A DNA stretch of 64,000 bases from Halohasta litorea (GCF_024494645.1 NZ_JANHDJ010000007.1:124001-188000), one strand, 5' to 3'; counted from the first letter of the stretch, positions 56,073 to 64,000 are shown. Notes: generated by a model from the sequence alone, not told the origin. Made by a program: numbers and translations.

Positions 56073-57284
56073 ATGCTCTCGCTGTCAGCGGTCGAAGCGG
56101 CCGTAGACCGGGTGTCGGCTGTCGCTCGGGAGACGCCACTGGAGTACTCCCATCCGTTCTCCGAGCGGACCGGGGCAGCGGTCTCTCTCAAGCTTGAGAA
56201 CTTCCAGCGGACCGGCTCGTTCAAGATTCGGGGAGCGATAAACCGGATCGCCACGCTGTCGGCGGCCGAACGGGAGGCTGGCGTCGTCACCGCCAGCGCA
56301 GGCAACCACGCCCAGGGGGTCGCACTGGCCGCCACGCGGGCGGGCGTGGACTCGACGATCGTGATGCCGAAACACGCGCCGATCTCGAAGGTGAAAGCGA
56401 CCCGACGGTACGGGGGCCGGGTTGTCCTCCATGGGATCGACTACGAGGAGGCACAGGCGCGGGCCCACAAGATCGAGGCCGCCGAGGACCGAACCTACGT
56501 CCACGCCTTCGACGACGAGGCCGTCATGGCCGGACAGGGAACCATCGGACTGGAAATCCTCGACCAACGGCCCGAGGTTGAGACCGTCGTCGTCCCCATC
56601 GGCGGCGGGGGGCTTATTTCGGGCATCGCGACCGCGATCAAGACCCAGCGCCCGGACGTGCGAATCATTGGTGTGCAGGCCGAGGGTGCTTCGAGCGTCG
56701 TCGAATCGCTGGAGAAAGGCGAAATTTACACCCGGGAGAGCGTCGATACCGTGGCCGACGGGATCGCCACCCGATCTGTCGGCGAGCGGACGTTCGAGGT
56801 AATCCAGGAGCGCGTTGACGAGGTCGTCACGGTCTCCGACGAGGAGATCGCCCTGGCACTTACCTTGCTGTTAGAGCGGAGCAAAGCACTCGTCGAAGGC
56901 GCGGGAGCGGTCGCGCTGGCGGCACTGCTGGAAGAGCGGTTCGACTACCGCGAGGGGGAGGTGATCGTCCCCGCGCTCTGCGGCGGCAACATCGACATGA
57001 ACGTCCTGACGACGGTGATCCTCCGTGGACTGGTCCAGATGGGCCGGTATCTGAAGATCACGACCGTTCTCAAAGACCAGCCCGGCGCACTGCAGGGGTT
57101 GATCGATATCATCGCCGATCAGCAGGCCAATATCTACGCGATCCACCACGAGCGGACCTCCCGAGAGATCGGGATGAGCGACACCGAAGTCGAGATTGAA
57201 CTGGAGACCCACGGCCAACAGCACGCTGCGGAGCTACTGGCCGAGCTTCGATCGAACGGCTACGAGGTCGAGGTCCAACAGTAG
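56073..57284 (+). CDS. ilvA: Threonine ammonia-lyase with ACT domain
   Basis: The 403-residue PLP enzyme deaminates threonine to 2-oxobutanoate. The PLP lysine is Lys51 (GSFKIRGAINR), the phosphate-binding SAGNHAQGVA and VVPIGGGGLISGIATAI are present, and residues about 328-400 form an ACT domain (KDQPGALQGLIDIIADQQAN) for allosteric control. It is the TdcB-size form with ACT found in archaea. The RidA gene 280 bases downstream handles its reactive enamine product. ATG 56073 (MLSLSAVEAA) agrees with the family; the 48 residues upstream are unlikely. Confidence 0.94.
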   Translation: MLSLSAVEAAVDRVSAVARETPLEYSHPFSERTGAAVSLKLENFQRTGSFKIRGAINRIATLSAAEREAGVVTASAGNHAQGVALAATRAGVDSTIVMPKHAPISKVKATRRYGGRVVLHGIDYEEAQARAHKIEAAEDRTYVHAFDDEAVMAGQGTIGLEILDQRPEVETVVVPIGGGGLISGIATAIKTQRPDVRIIGVQAEGASSVVESLEKGEIYTRESVDTVADGIATRSVGERTFEVIQERVDEVVTVSDEEIALALTLLLERSKALVEGAGAVALAALLEERFDYREGEVIVPALCGGNIDMNVLTTVILRGLVQMGRYLKITTVLKDQPGALQGLIDIIADQQANIYAIHHERTSREIGMSDTEVEIELETHGQQHAAELLAELRSNGYEVEVQQ

Positions 57285-57291
57285 GCGCTTC

Positions 57292-57453
57292 CTACTGTCG
57301 GTTAGTCACGTCCGTACTCCCACACTCGGGACACTGGGTCATCCGCCCGAACGGTGGCGCGCTGATCCGGTTCCACTCGTCGCTCCCCGAGATCGCCGTG
57401 TAGCCACACCGCCGACAGACTGACATCGACTGCTCGTCGGTTGTGATTGCCAT
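57292..57453 (-). CDS. Small zinc-ribbon protein (53 aa)
   Basis: ATG 57453 to TAG 57292 encodes MAITTDEQSMSVCRRCGYTA, then a linker, then TQCPECGSTDVTNRQ. The two Cys pairs CRRC and CPEC, about 27 residues apart, form a zinc ribbon. It lies between ilvA and ridA on the opposite strand, ending 8 bases after the ilvA stop. It is a short but coherent frame; the function is unknown. Confidence 0.7.
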   Translation of the reverse strand: MAITTDEQSMSVCRRCGYTAISGSDEWNRISAPPFGRMTQCPECGSTDVTNRQ

Positions 57454-57561
57454 GGTTTATCATGCGGTGGCGACTCGAATAACGGTTTTTCAGCTGCGCC
57501 GAGAGGTCGGTGAACGAACCGATCCACGGGGACTTATGCTGCCAGTGTGACAATCACGGGT

Positions 57562-57945
57562 ATGAAACGGACGATCAGTACGGACGACGCACCGGAAGCC
57601 GTCGGGGCCTACAGTCAGGCGACGACCGACGGGTCGACGCTGTATACGGCAGGCCAGATTCCACTGACGCCCGACGGCGAGCTGCTCGATGGAGCGTCGA
57701 TCGCCAAGCAGACCGCACAGGCACTGGACAACGTGGTTGCGATCCTGGAGTCCGAGGATCTCGATGCGAGCGCAATCCTCAAGACGACCGTTTATTTGGC
57801 CGATATCGACGACTTCCAGGAGATGAACGAGACCTACAGCACGTATTTCGACGCCGAGCCACCGGCCCGAAGCGCCGTCGAAGCGGGAGCGCTCCCGAAG
57901 GGCGTCGACGTCGAGATCGAGGCCGTCGCCATCCTGGAGCCGTGA
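57562..57945 (+). CDS. ridA: RidA family reactive imine/enamine deaminase
   Basis: The 127-residue YjgF/RidA protein hydrolyses 2-aminocrotonate and similar reactive imines made by PLP enzymes such as threonine ammonia-lyase. It has GAYSQATTDGSTLYTAGQIP, TQALDNVVAILESEDLDASA and the active-site Arg in PPARSAVEAGALPKGVDVEI. ilvA lies just upstream on the same strand, so producer and protector are side by side. ATG 57562 (MKRTIST) is preferred; a GTG at 57547 would add five residues. Confidence 0.94.
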   Translation: MKRTISTDDAPEAVGAYSQATTDGSTLYTAGQIPLTPDGELLDGASIAKQTAQALDNVVAILESEDLDASAILKTTVYLADIDDFQEMNETYSTYFDAEPPARSAVEAGALPKGVDVEIEAVAILEP

Positions 57946-58148
57946 GACCGGTCGCCAAATCGAGCCTGCTGTGGGGAGTCGTCGGCACGCTGACGTTCCT
58001 CGTCGGAGCCCAGGGATATCGCCTGCTGATCGGTGCGCTCCCGACGGGATATATCGGCATGATCGCCATTGGGTTAGTGGTCGAAACCACTGTCGGTACG
58101 GTCTCGTATGTGGTCGAGCCGCGGCTGGCCGCGAAGGGAAGGACTTAA
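57942..58148 (+). CDS. Small membrane protein overlapping ridA
   Basis: A GTG start at 57942 overlaps the ridA stop by four bases (GTGA). It encodes a 68-residue protein with two hydrophobic helices (SSLLWGVVGTLTFLVGAQGY and GMIAIGLVVETTVGTVSYVV) and a basic end (EPRLAAKGRT). The overlap points to translation coupled to ridA. Function is unknown. Confidence 0.65.
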   Translation: MRPVAKSSLLWGVVGTLTFLVGAQGYRLLIGALPTGYIGMIAIGLVVETTVGTVSYVVEPRLAAKGRT

Positions 58149-58175
58149 AATCGCCAGCGGGCTATCAACGCATGA

Positions 58176-58256
58176 GCCAGAATGGCCGAGTGGTAAGGCG
58201 CACGCCTGGAAAGCGTGTTCCCTTTGGGATCCAGGGTTCAAATCCCTGTTCTGGCG
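58176..58256 (+). tRNA. tRNA-Ser (anticodon GGA)
   Basis: The cloverleaf folds fully: acceptor GCCAGAA/TTCTGGC with discriminator G, D-arm GCC/GGC, anticodon stem CACGC/GCGTG with loop CTGGAAA (anticodon GGA), a long variable arm TCCC-TTT-GGGA as expected for serine, and T-arm CAGGG-TTCAAAT-CCCTG. It reads UCC and UCU codons. No CCA is encoded. No intron is seen. Confidence 0.95.
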
Positions 58257-58450
58257 TTTCTGACGGATCAGCAAACACCAGCGGCGCGTTTCATCGCGCC
58301 GCGATCACTGCTGATCCGTGACACGGTGACTAACAGGGATTTGAATCAGGGAACGAAGCGAGTGAAACGAGCGGAGTGACCGTGGTTCAAATCCCTGTTC
58401 TGGCGTTGCTTTCGGACCAACAACCACAAGCAGCGCGTTTCGTCGCGCTG
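58235..58450 (+). repeat. Tandem partial duplication of the tRNA-Ser 3' end with hairpins
   Basis: The last 22 bases of tRNA-Ser plus two flanking bases (58235-58258) are repeated exactly at 58384-58407. Each copy is followed by a hairpin with the same loop context: ACGGATCAGCA/TGCTGATCCGT enclosing GCGGCGCG/CGCGCCGC (58263-58319), and CAGCGCG/CGCGCTG (58431-58450). A third, inverted T-arm copy AACAGGGATTTGAA (332-345 of the 58 kb block) pairs perfectly with the second direct copy. This looks like an attachment-site scar. Confidence 0.75.
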
Positions 58451-58567
58451 TAATTGCTGCCAGGGCCGAAGACGGTTTCTAACAACTATCAACTCACGAG
58501 AGGTGTATGTGAACAATTGTCGACAGGGAAAGCTTCATATCTATGGGTGTCTTTGACACGGTTGACA

Positions 58568-58738
58568 ATGCCAGACACGAAAGCAGGCCGCGAACGGAAA
58601 GGCCGTAACAAGCTCGCACAGCTAGAGTCGAAACTGAACGCTCGCGAGCGAGAATTATTGGGAGAGCGGAGCGAGCCGCCGGAACCTGATCGTGTCGACA
58701 GCGAATTCCTGACCGATCCGAGTGAGCTCGAAGCATAG
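58568..58738 (+). CDS. Conserved small charged protein (56 aa)
   Basis: ATG 58568 encodes MPDTKAGRERKGRNKLAQLE followed by a helical SKLNARERELLGERSEPPEP and an acidic end (SEFLTDPSELEA). A basic N-terminus with a helix and acidic tail is seen in small haloarchaeal proteins of unknown role. Longer upstream starts run into the tRNA scar and are unlikely. It may be a nucleic-acid-binding or regulatory peptide, but nothing shows this. Confidence 0.55.
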   Translation: MPDTKAGRERKGRNKLAQLESKLNARERELLGERSEPPEPDRVDSEFLTDPSELEA

Positions 58739-58822
58739 CCTCGTCCTTTTTATTTCGATCCGTAGCCGAGCGACAGTGCCAACAGCGGCTGAGCTTTCGG
58801 TCAGGCTCCAGGAACCCCCACA

Positions 58823-58881
58823 GTAGCCGTCGACTATAGTAGCCACACCGCCGCGTAGCCGTCGACTTCCTGCCAGTAGCC
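58823..58881 (+). repeat. GTAGCC direct-repeat array upstream of a TATA box
   Basis: GTAGCC occurs at 58823, 58839, 58855 and 58876 (spacing 16, 16, 21 bases), with a fifth copy at 58762. Two copies extend to GTAGCCGTCGACT. The last copy is followed at once by CATATAAAAG. The even 16-base steps and the position just upstream of a TATA-like box look like an operator array. Confidence 0.5.
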
Positions 58882-59035
58882 GCACATATAAAAGCGGCAA
58901 AGCGGTCCACAGAGATCGAATATAGCTGTGTGTTATCGGACCACATGAAATTCCCAAATCATACAGCCCTCTGTGTGTTTTCGAGCAGTCTCGCCTGCCG
59001 TGTTGCCGATGTGTTTTCCTCCTGTGTCCAAAAGA

Positions 59036-59043
59036 TTTATATA
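59036..59043 (+). promoter_or_regulatory. TATA box of the thermosome gene
   Basis: TTTATATA begins 36 bases before the ATG, so transcription would start a few bases before the start codon. The surrounding AAAAGATTTATATAG is the strongest TATA match in this region. Confidence 0.65.
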
Positions 59044-59071
59044 GAATCACAAACAATCAGTCGGGTGTACT

Positions 59072-60742
59072 ATGAGTCAGCGTATGCAGCAAGGTCAGCC
59101 GATGATCATTCTCGGAGAGGATTCTCAGCGCGTCCAGGATAAGGACGCCCAGCAGTACAACATCTCCGCGGCCCGGTCGGTCGCCGAGGCCGTACGGTCC
59201 ACGCTCGGACCAAAGGGGATGGATAAGATGCTCGTCAACTCGATGGGCGATGTCACCATCACCAACGACGGTGTCACCATCCTCACCGAGATGGATATCG
59301 ACAACCCGACCGCCGAGATGATCGTCGAGGTCGCCGAGACACAGGAAGACGAGGCAGGCGACGGGACGACGACCGCCGTCGCTATCGCCGGCGAACTCCT
59401 GAAGAACGCCGAGGACCTCCTGGAGCAGGAGATCCACCCGACGGCGATCATCAAGGGCTTCCACCTCGCCAGCGAGAAGGCCCGCGAGGAGGTCGACAAC
59501 ATCGCCGAACCCGTCGATCCCGACGACGAGGAACTCCTCCGGAAGGTCGCTGAGACCTCGATGACCGGCAAGGGCGCGGAGCTCGAAAAGGACGTCCTCG
59601 CGGATCTCGTCGTCCGTGCGGTCCAGCAGGTCACCGTCGAAGCCGACGACGGCAGCCACGTCGTCGACCTCGAAAACGTCAACATCGAGACCCAGACCGG
59701 CCGCTCGGCCGGGGAATCCGACCTCCTGGTCGGCGCAGTCATCGACAAGGACGCGGTCCACGGCGACATGCCGACGAACTTCGAGAACGCCGACACGCTG
59801 CTGCTCAACGAGGCCATCGAGATCGAAGAGGCCGACGTCGACACCCAGGTCTCGATCGAGACCCCCGACCAGCTCCAGAACTTCCTCGACCAGGAGGAAA
59901 AACAGCTCAAACAGAAAGTCGAGAAGATCGTCGACAGCGGTGCTGACGTGGTCTTCTGTCAGAAAGGTATCGACGACCTCGCCCAGCACTACCTCGCCAA
60001 AGAGGGCGTGCTGGCGATCCGCCGAACCAAGAAGTCCGACATCAAGTTCCTCAAAAACGTCCTCGGTGGCTCGGTCGTCTCCGACGTCAACTCCGTGACG
60101 GCCGACGATCTCGGCAACGGATCGGTCCGCCGCGACGAGGAAGACGAGCTGTTCTACGTTGAGGGCACCGGCGACGAGGTCCACGGCGTGACGCTCCTGC
60201 TTCGCGGCTCGACCGACCACGTCGTAGACGAGCTCGAACGCGGGATCAACGACGCCATCGACGTCGTCTCGACGACCGTTTCCGACGGTCGTGTGCTGGC
60301 TGGCGGCGGCGCACCCGAAGTCGAGATCGCCTCCCGACTCCGCGATTACGCCGACTCGGTCTCCGGCCGCGAGCAGCTGGCCGTCGAGGCATTCGCCGAC
60401 TCGCTCGAACTCGTCCCCCGCGTCCTCGCCGAGAACGCCGGGCTCGATTCGATCGACCTGCTCGTCGATCTCCGTGCGGAACACGAAAGCGGGAACGCCC
60501 ACGCAGGTCTGAACGCCTTCACCGGCTCCGTCGAGGACACCTACGAGGCGGGCATCGTCGAGCCGGCCCACGCCAAAGAGCAGGCGCTGTCGTCTGCCAC
60601 CGAGGCCGCGAACCTCGTGTTGAAGATCGACGACATCATCGCCGCGGGCGATCTCTCGACTGAGGGCGACGGTGACGAAGGTGGCGCACCCGGCGGCATG
60701 GGTGGCATGGGCGGCATGGGTGGCATGGGCGGCGCGATGTAA
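59072..60742 (+). CDS. Thermosome subunit (group II chaperonin)
   Basis: The 556-residue chaperonin folds proteins with ATP in a double-ring complex of the CCT type. It has the N-terminal NISAARSVAEAVRSTLGPKG MDKMLV, the ATP-binding GDGTTTAVAIAGELL, the apical VVFCQKGIDDLAQHYLAKEG and the GGGAPEVEIASRLRDYADSV catalytic region. The end is a Gly/Met repeat (GGMGGMGGMGG), typical of haloarchaeal Cct tails. Haloarchaea usually have two or three paralogues; only one is here. Heat-shock control is known for homologues. Confidence 0.97.
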   Translation: MSQRMQQGQPMIILGEDSQRVQDKDAQQYNISAARSVAEAVRSTLGPKGMDKMLVNSMGDVTITNDGVTILTEMDIDNPTAEMIVEVAETQEDEAGDGTTTAVAIAGELLKNAEDLLEQEIHPTAIIKGFHLASEKAREEVDNIAEPVDPDDEELLRKVAETSMTGKGAELEKDVLADLVVRAVQQVTVEADDGSHVVDLENVNIETQTGRSAGESDLLVGAVIDKDAVHGDMPTNFENADTLLLNEAIEIEEADVDTQVSIETPDQLQNFLDQEEKQLKQKVEKIVDSGADVVFCQKGIDDLAQHYLAKEGVLAIRRTKKSDIKFLKNVLGGSVVSDVNSVTADDLGNGSVRRDEEDELFYVEGTGDEVHGVTLLLRGSTDHVVDELERGINDAIDVVSTTVSDGRVLAGGGAPEVEIASRLRDYADSVSGREQLAVEAFADSLELVPRVLAENAGLDSIDLLVDLRAEHESGNAHAGLNAFTGSVEDTYEAGIVEPAHAKEQALSSATEAANLVLKIDDIIAAGDLSTEGDGDEGGAPGGMGGMGGMGGMGGAM

Positions 60743-60915
60743 GCTCGGCCGCAACCCACTCAGCTGCTGACTCATCCGGAATCGAACGCTCACCGACCGA
60801 ACGCTGCTGTTAGCTGTTTTCTAACGACTAGTAGACCGTGGCTACTGTCGTCCAGATCGTCGACGACGAGCCAGCCTACCAGACCCGTTAAGATCACGGA
60901 GTCGAACCAGTCGGT

Positions 60916-61929
60916 ATGCACACGCTGCTGCTCGACAGCGACGATGTCCGGGCGAACGCGCCGATGGAGGAGCTTATTTCGGCGGTCGAAGACGCCTTCG
61001 GAGCGTATCAGCGCGGCGACGCCCAGATGCCAGCGAAATCGTATATCGACCTCCCGCAGTACAACGGGGATTTCCGGTCGATGCCAGCCTATCTCCGCGT
61101 GCGTGATGAAACTGGCGGCGAGGAATGGGACGCCGCGGGCGTCAAATGGGTCAACGTCCACCCCGACAACCGAGCCGAGTACGGGCTGCCCACTGTCCTG
61201 GGAACGATGATCTACTCGGACCCCAAAAACGCCTTTCCGCTGGCGATCATGGATGGCCGCGAGCTAACGATGCTGCGAACGGGGGCGGCCGCCGCTGTCG
61301 CCACCGACCACCTCGCCGTCACGGATGCAGCGTCGCTCGGCATCGTCGGCGCTGGCGTCCAGTCCTACACCCAGCTCGAAGCCATCGAGGCAGTCCGGCC
61401 CATCGAAGAGGTCGTCGTCTCGGACGTCGACGCCGAGCGGGCGGCCGAATTCATCGACCAGTTCGAAGACCGCTTCGAGATCCGGGGCGGGTCGGTCGCC
61501 GAAGCCGCTTCCTGTGACGTCCTGTCGACGGTCACCCCGGTCGAATCGCCGATCGTCGACCGCGAGATGGTCGGCGAGGAGACCCATATCAACGCGATCG
61601 GCGCGGACGCGGCGGGCAAACACGAACTGGCCAACGAGATCCTCCTGGACGCCAAACTCGTAATCGACGACTACGAACAAACCACCCATTCGGGCGAGAT
61701 CAACGTCCCCTACAGCGAGGGAACGCTCACCGACGCGGATATCTACAGCTCACTGGGCGAGATCGTGACCGGTGAGAAAACGGGGCGAACCACCGAAGAC
61801 GGGATCACTGTCTTCGATTCGACCGGGTTGGCGATTCAGGACGTGGCCGCAGCCCACGTCGTATACACCGCGGCCCGAGAACGGGACAACGGCACGCCGT
61901 TCGACCTGCTCGGAGTGGCCGACAGTTAG
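60916..61929 (+). CDS. Ornithine cyclodeaminase / alanine dehydrogenase family (mu-crystallin)
   Basis: The 337-residue NAD-binding enzyme has PLPTVLGTMIYSDPKNAFPL-type family sequence (here GLPTVLGTMIYSD), LTMLRTGAAAAVATDHLAV, the Rossmann LGIVGAGVQSYTQLEAIEAV and the late GEIVTGEKTGRTTEDGITVF DSTGLAIQDVAAA. Archaeal members are alanine dehydrogenases or ornithine cyclodeaminases; the sequence alone does not decide. Its stop overlaps the end of the small convergent gene by four bases. Confidence 0.88.
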   Translation: MHTLLLDSDDVRANAPMEELISAVEDAFGAYQRGDAQMPAKSYIDLPQYNGDFRSMPAYLRVRDETGGEEWDAAGVKWVNVHPDNRAEYGLPTVLGTMIYSDPKNAFPLAIMDGRELTMLRTGAAAAVATDHLAVTDAASLGIVGAGVQSYTQLEAIEAVRPIEEVVVSDVDAERAAEFIDQFEDRFEIRGGSVAEAASCDVLSTVTPVESPIVDREMVGEETHINAIGADAAGKHELANEILLDAKLVIDDYEQTTHSGEINVPYSEGTLTDADIYSSLGEIVTGEKTGRTTEDGITVFDSTGLAIQDVAAAHVVYTAARERDNGTPFDLLGVADS

Positions 61930-62156
61930 TTGGGCTGTCCCCGCACCGCCGACCGGATCGCTCTGACGGCTTTGGTTGCGAGGACCAAGACGACGAAAAC
62001 GGGGATCAACGGAAACAGCAGCGTAAAGATGCCGAGAAACACCACCCATCCCAGCAGATCCATCTCCGTGTTGCCGCGGCTTTGGTAGCCCGGCGTCACC
62101 GTTCGGTAGGCTGATTCGAGGACTCCAGGATCGGACTGCGGGCTCATACCACTCAT
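61926..62156 (-). CDS. Small membrane protein, haloarchaeal family
   Basis: The 76-residue protein has a polar N-terminus (SGMSPQSDPGVLESAYRTVT) and one long hydrophobic stretch (MDLLGWVVFLGIFTLLFPLI PVFVVLVLATKA), then a basic end. It resembles a conserved small haloarchaeal membrane family (DUF7535-like, from memory). The start may also be ATG 62147 (MSPQSD). Function unknown. Confidence 0.65.
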   Translation of the reverse strand: MSGMSPQSDPGVLESAYRTVTPGYQSRGNTEMDLLGWVVFLGIFTLLFPLIPVFVVLVLATKAVRAIRSAVRGQPN

Positions 62157-62213
62157 CGGTGCCGAAAAACCATAAATCGGCTGTCAGTAGCGGTGAAAAC
62201 CGACGTCGACGTC

Positions 62214-64000
62214 CTATTCGATGTGGATTGCCGGGCGGAACGGCACGGCTTTCGAGGCCCGATCCTCGGGGTCGTCGATCCCCTCGCCGTCCTCGGCGTA
62301 GATCTCGACCGTAGCGTCGTACTCCCGTTCGAGGAAGCCAACCGCGGTTTCGTAGGTCGAGGTCTCGTCGATCTCGTCAAGTACGGCGAGCGTCTCATCG
62401 TCGAGACTTCGAACGAGCTCGACCAGATCCTGGACCAACTGATTGACTGCGTTGCCGCGCTCGCGGAGGTCGGGGACCTGCATGACCTCGCTCATCACGT
62501 CGCCGACGTTGGTACCGGTCTCCCGGACGGTCTCGAAGACCGACTGTTTCCAGTCGGCCGCAACGTAGACGCGGATCGTCTCAGGGTCCTGATCAGTGAC
62601 GTTGAGGATGTCCTGGATGTCGTCGGTCAGCCGCTCGATCTGTCGCTCCTCGGTTTCAGTGCGTGCTGACTGCCACTCGCTTTCGACCTCCGGCCACGGG
62701 GCGTCCTCGGCCGGGGTCCCAGTGAGCTGTTCGTGCAGCTCGTTGGTCATAAAGGGAATAAACGGAGCCAGCAGCCGGAGGCGGGTTTCGAGGACGTGTC
62801 GGAGCGTCCACTGGGCGCCTGGTCGATCGAGATCGGCCCGGCGGCGATACCATTTGAGGTGCTCCTCGAAGCCGTAGAAGGCCGCCTGCGAGGCGCTCCG
62901 CGTCTCGGCGTTTTCGAGAGCTTGCGTCGTCGACTCGATGGTGGTCTGGAGTTTGGACAGGAGCCAGCGGTCGATGTGTTTGAGGTCAGTCTGGGGATCG
63001 ACGTCGGGTTCATCGGCGTCGATCAGCTCCTGGGCACGGTTCCAAAACCGGCGGAGCTGTTTTTCCACACCTTCGACCTGTTCGGCTCGCCAGTCGTAAT
63101 CCTGCCACGGCTCCGCGGAGTTCAGCAGGAAGAAGCGGACGGTGTCCGCCCCGTAGTTCTCGATGGCCTTGCCGGGGAGGACAACGTGGCCCTTCGAGGA
63201 GGACATCTTTTCGCCCTCCAGGAGACCCATCCCCATGATGGTGATGCCGTCGGGCCACTGGGCCTCGTCGAACAGTTCGGCGTGGTGGAACAGGTAGAAC
63301 GTGAGGTGGTTCGAGATGAGGTCGTTGGCCGAGAATCGCTGGGTGACGGGGTACCAGTACTGCCACTCGTCGCGGAGGTCGAGGGCCCGCTTGTCGGCCT
63401 CGCCCTCGACGGCGTCTTCGCCGTAGAACAGCGCATCGAAGAACTCCCGGTCAAGGTCCTCGACCGGGATCTCGTCGAGCCGGTGGGCGATGGTGTAGTA
63501 GGCCATATAGATCGTCGAGTCCGACAGCGGCTCGATGACGAAACTGTCGTCCCACGGGAGCTTCGTGCCCAGCCCGTAGTTGCGGATACAGGGCCACTCG
63601 TTGAGCCAGTCGATGGTGTGGTCGTACTCCCCGCGGGTGTTGGCGGGGTTGGTATCGAGTTGGTCGACGACTCGCTTGGCCTCGGCCTTCCAGTCCTCGT
63701 CGTTGTACGTGAGGAACCACGTATCCTGGTAGGCAACGACTACTTTGCCGCCAGCCCGCGAGACGACGGGCTCCGGGAAGTCGTACATCGCGCCGAAGTC
63801 GCCCTGCTCGCGGTAGGCGTTGGCTAACTCATCGCGCACGTCCTCGATGAGCTCGTCGGCGTACTCGCCGTAGGCGTCGTGGAGTCGACCCGTGTGGAAC
63901 TCGGCGTTGTAGACGTCCTGGGTGACCTCCTTGAGATCGGGGTCGTTGCTGCTGGTTATGCCAGCCGATTCGACGGCGTCCTTCGCGGGGATCTCGCCGT
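62214..64000 (-). CDS. leuS: Leucyl-tRNA synthetase (C-terminal part, runs off the window)
   Basis: The frame is open from a TAG at 62214 to the right edge, covering about 595 residues of a protein expected to be about 900. It holds the KMSKS-type loop EGEKMSSSKGHVVLPGKAIE, followed by NYGADTVRFFLLNSAEPWQD, the anticodon-binding helical domain (RRRADLDRPGAQWTLRHVLE) and an archaeal-type C-terminal domain. The editing domain and HIGH motif lie mostly outside the window. It charges tRNA-Leu. The sequence before 63840 to the edge is continuous with it. Confidence 0.95.
   Translation of the reverse strand, partial: GEIPAKDAVESAGITSSNDPDLKEVTQDVYNAEFHTGRLHDAYGEYADELIEDVRDELANAYREQGDFGAMYDFPEPVVSRAGGKVVVAYQDTWFLTYNDEDWKAEAKRVVDQLDTNPANTRGEYDHTIDWLNEWPCIRNYGLGTKLPWDDSFVIEPLSDSTIYMAYYTIAHRLDEIPVEDLDREFFDALFYGEDAVEGEADKRALDLRDEWQYWYPVTQRFSANDLISNHLTFYLFHHAELFDEAQWPDGITIMGMGLLEGEKMSSSKGHVVLPGKAIENYGADTVRFFLLNSAEPWQDYDWRAEQVEGVEKQLRRFWNRAQELIDADEPDVDPQTDLKHIDRWLLSKLQTTIESTTQALENAETRSASQAAFYGFEEHLKWYRRRADLDRPGAQWTLRHVLETRLRLLAPFIPFMTNELHEQLTGTPAEDAPWPEVESEWQSARTETEERQIERLTDDIQDILNVTDQDPETIRVYVAADWKQSVFETVRETGTNVGDVMSEVMQVPDLRERGNAVNQLVQDLVELVRSLDDETLAVLDEIDETSTYETAVGFLEREYDATVEIYAEDGEGIDDPEDRASKAVPFRPAIHIE

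Larger units (their letters stand above)
58739..59071. other. Long upstream region of the thermosome gene
   Basis: No gene is seen in this 333-base interval; frames here are short or run into the thermosome gene out of frame. It holds five GTAGCC words, two TATA-like elements (CATATAAAAG near 58884-58893 and TTTATATA at 59036-59043), and about 150 bases of AT-balanced sequence between them. Confidence 0.6.

Noticed and set aside
58454-58567. Longer start for the 56-residue protein
   Set aside because: The extra 38 residues lie in the tRNA repeat scar and have no coding character.
58823-58881. GTAGCC repeats considered as a CRISPR array
   Set aside because: Units are far too short, spacers are 10-15 bases and differ in length, and no cas genes are present.
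59057-60793. 578-residue frame antisense to the thermosome gene
   Set aside because: The thermosome is unambiguous; the reverse frame is a composition shadow.

Overview
The window is chromosomal DNA of an extremely halophilic archaeon (class Halobacteria). It is GC-rich with strong G/C third positions. The proteins are acidic and Asp/Glu-rich, most transcripts look leaderless with TATA-type boxes, and the gene set is archaeal: A-type (V-type-like) ATP synthase, thermosome, aRF1, Hef helicase/nuclease, archaellin and type IV pilin, MinD4-like ATPase and a bacteriorhodopsin. The genus cannot be fixed from the sequence alone. No rRNA, CRISPR array, replication origin or intact insertion sequence was seen.

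Layout. 1-13 kb: the end of a membrane protein, a methyltransferase, a Bat-type regulator (HTH-PAS-GAF-GAF-BAT-HTH_10), a FAD/Rieske oxidoreductase, an AI-2E-type exporter, a SpoIIM-like membrane protein, UvrB and a band-7 protein. 13-22 kb: a calcium-motif membrane-anchored winged-helix protein, UvrC, archaellin, malate dehydrogenase and Hef. 22-24 kb: a small accessory patch with an orphan HicB, a 105-bp inverted-repeat element, an AT-richer membrane protein of unknown function and a 308-bp gene-poor stretch. 24-36 kb: divergent serB/serA, ilvE, ribB-rbkR, argS, minD4-like and prf1.

36-53 kb holds the ATP synthase genes. atpH-I-K-E-C-F-A-B run as one tight operon with overlapping or nearly abutting genes, but atpD is separated from atpB by about 7.5 kb. 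That block carries a green-type proton-pumping bacteriorhodopsin directly upstream of atpD. Next to it is a set of genes that looks like a polyol-phosphate (teichoic-acid-like) surface polymer pathway: a LicC-type nucleotidyltransferase fused to a NagD-type HAD phosphatase, a glycerophosphodiester phosphodiesterase, a CDP-glycerol glycerophosphotransferase-family enzyme, a TIM-barrel sugar-phosphate isomerase and a membrane glycosyltransferase. A Tat lipoprotein cyclophilin ends the block. The bacteriorhodopsin promoter carries a perfect 12-bp palindrome with the ACTAGT core of the Halobacterium bop upstream activating sequence, which fits control by a Bat-family protein such as the one at 982-3342.

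53-64 kb: pilin and exported proteins, threonine ammonia-lyase next to RidA (enzyme plus detoxifier of its reactive product), tRNA-Ser(GGA) followed by a duplicated tRNA 3' end with hairpins (an attachment-site-like scar), the thermosome with an unusual upstream GTAGCC repeat array, an ornithine cyclodeaminase-family enzyme and the C-terminal two thirds of leucyl-tRNA synthetase running off the right edge.
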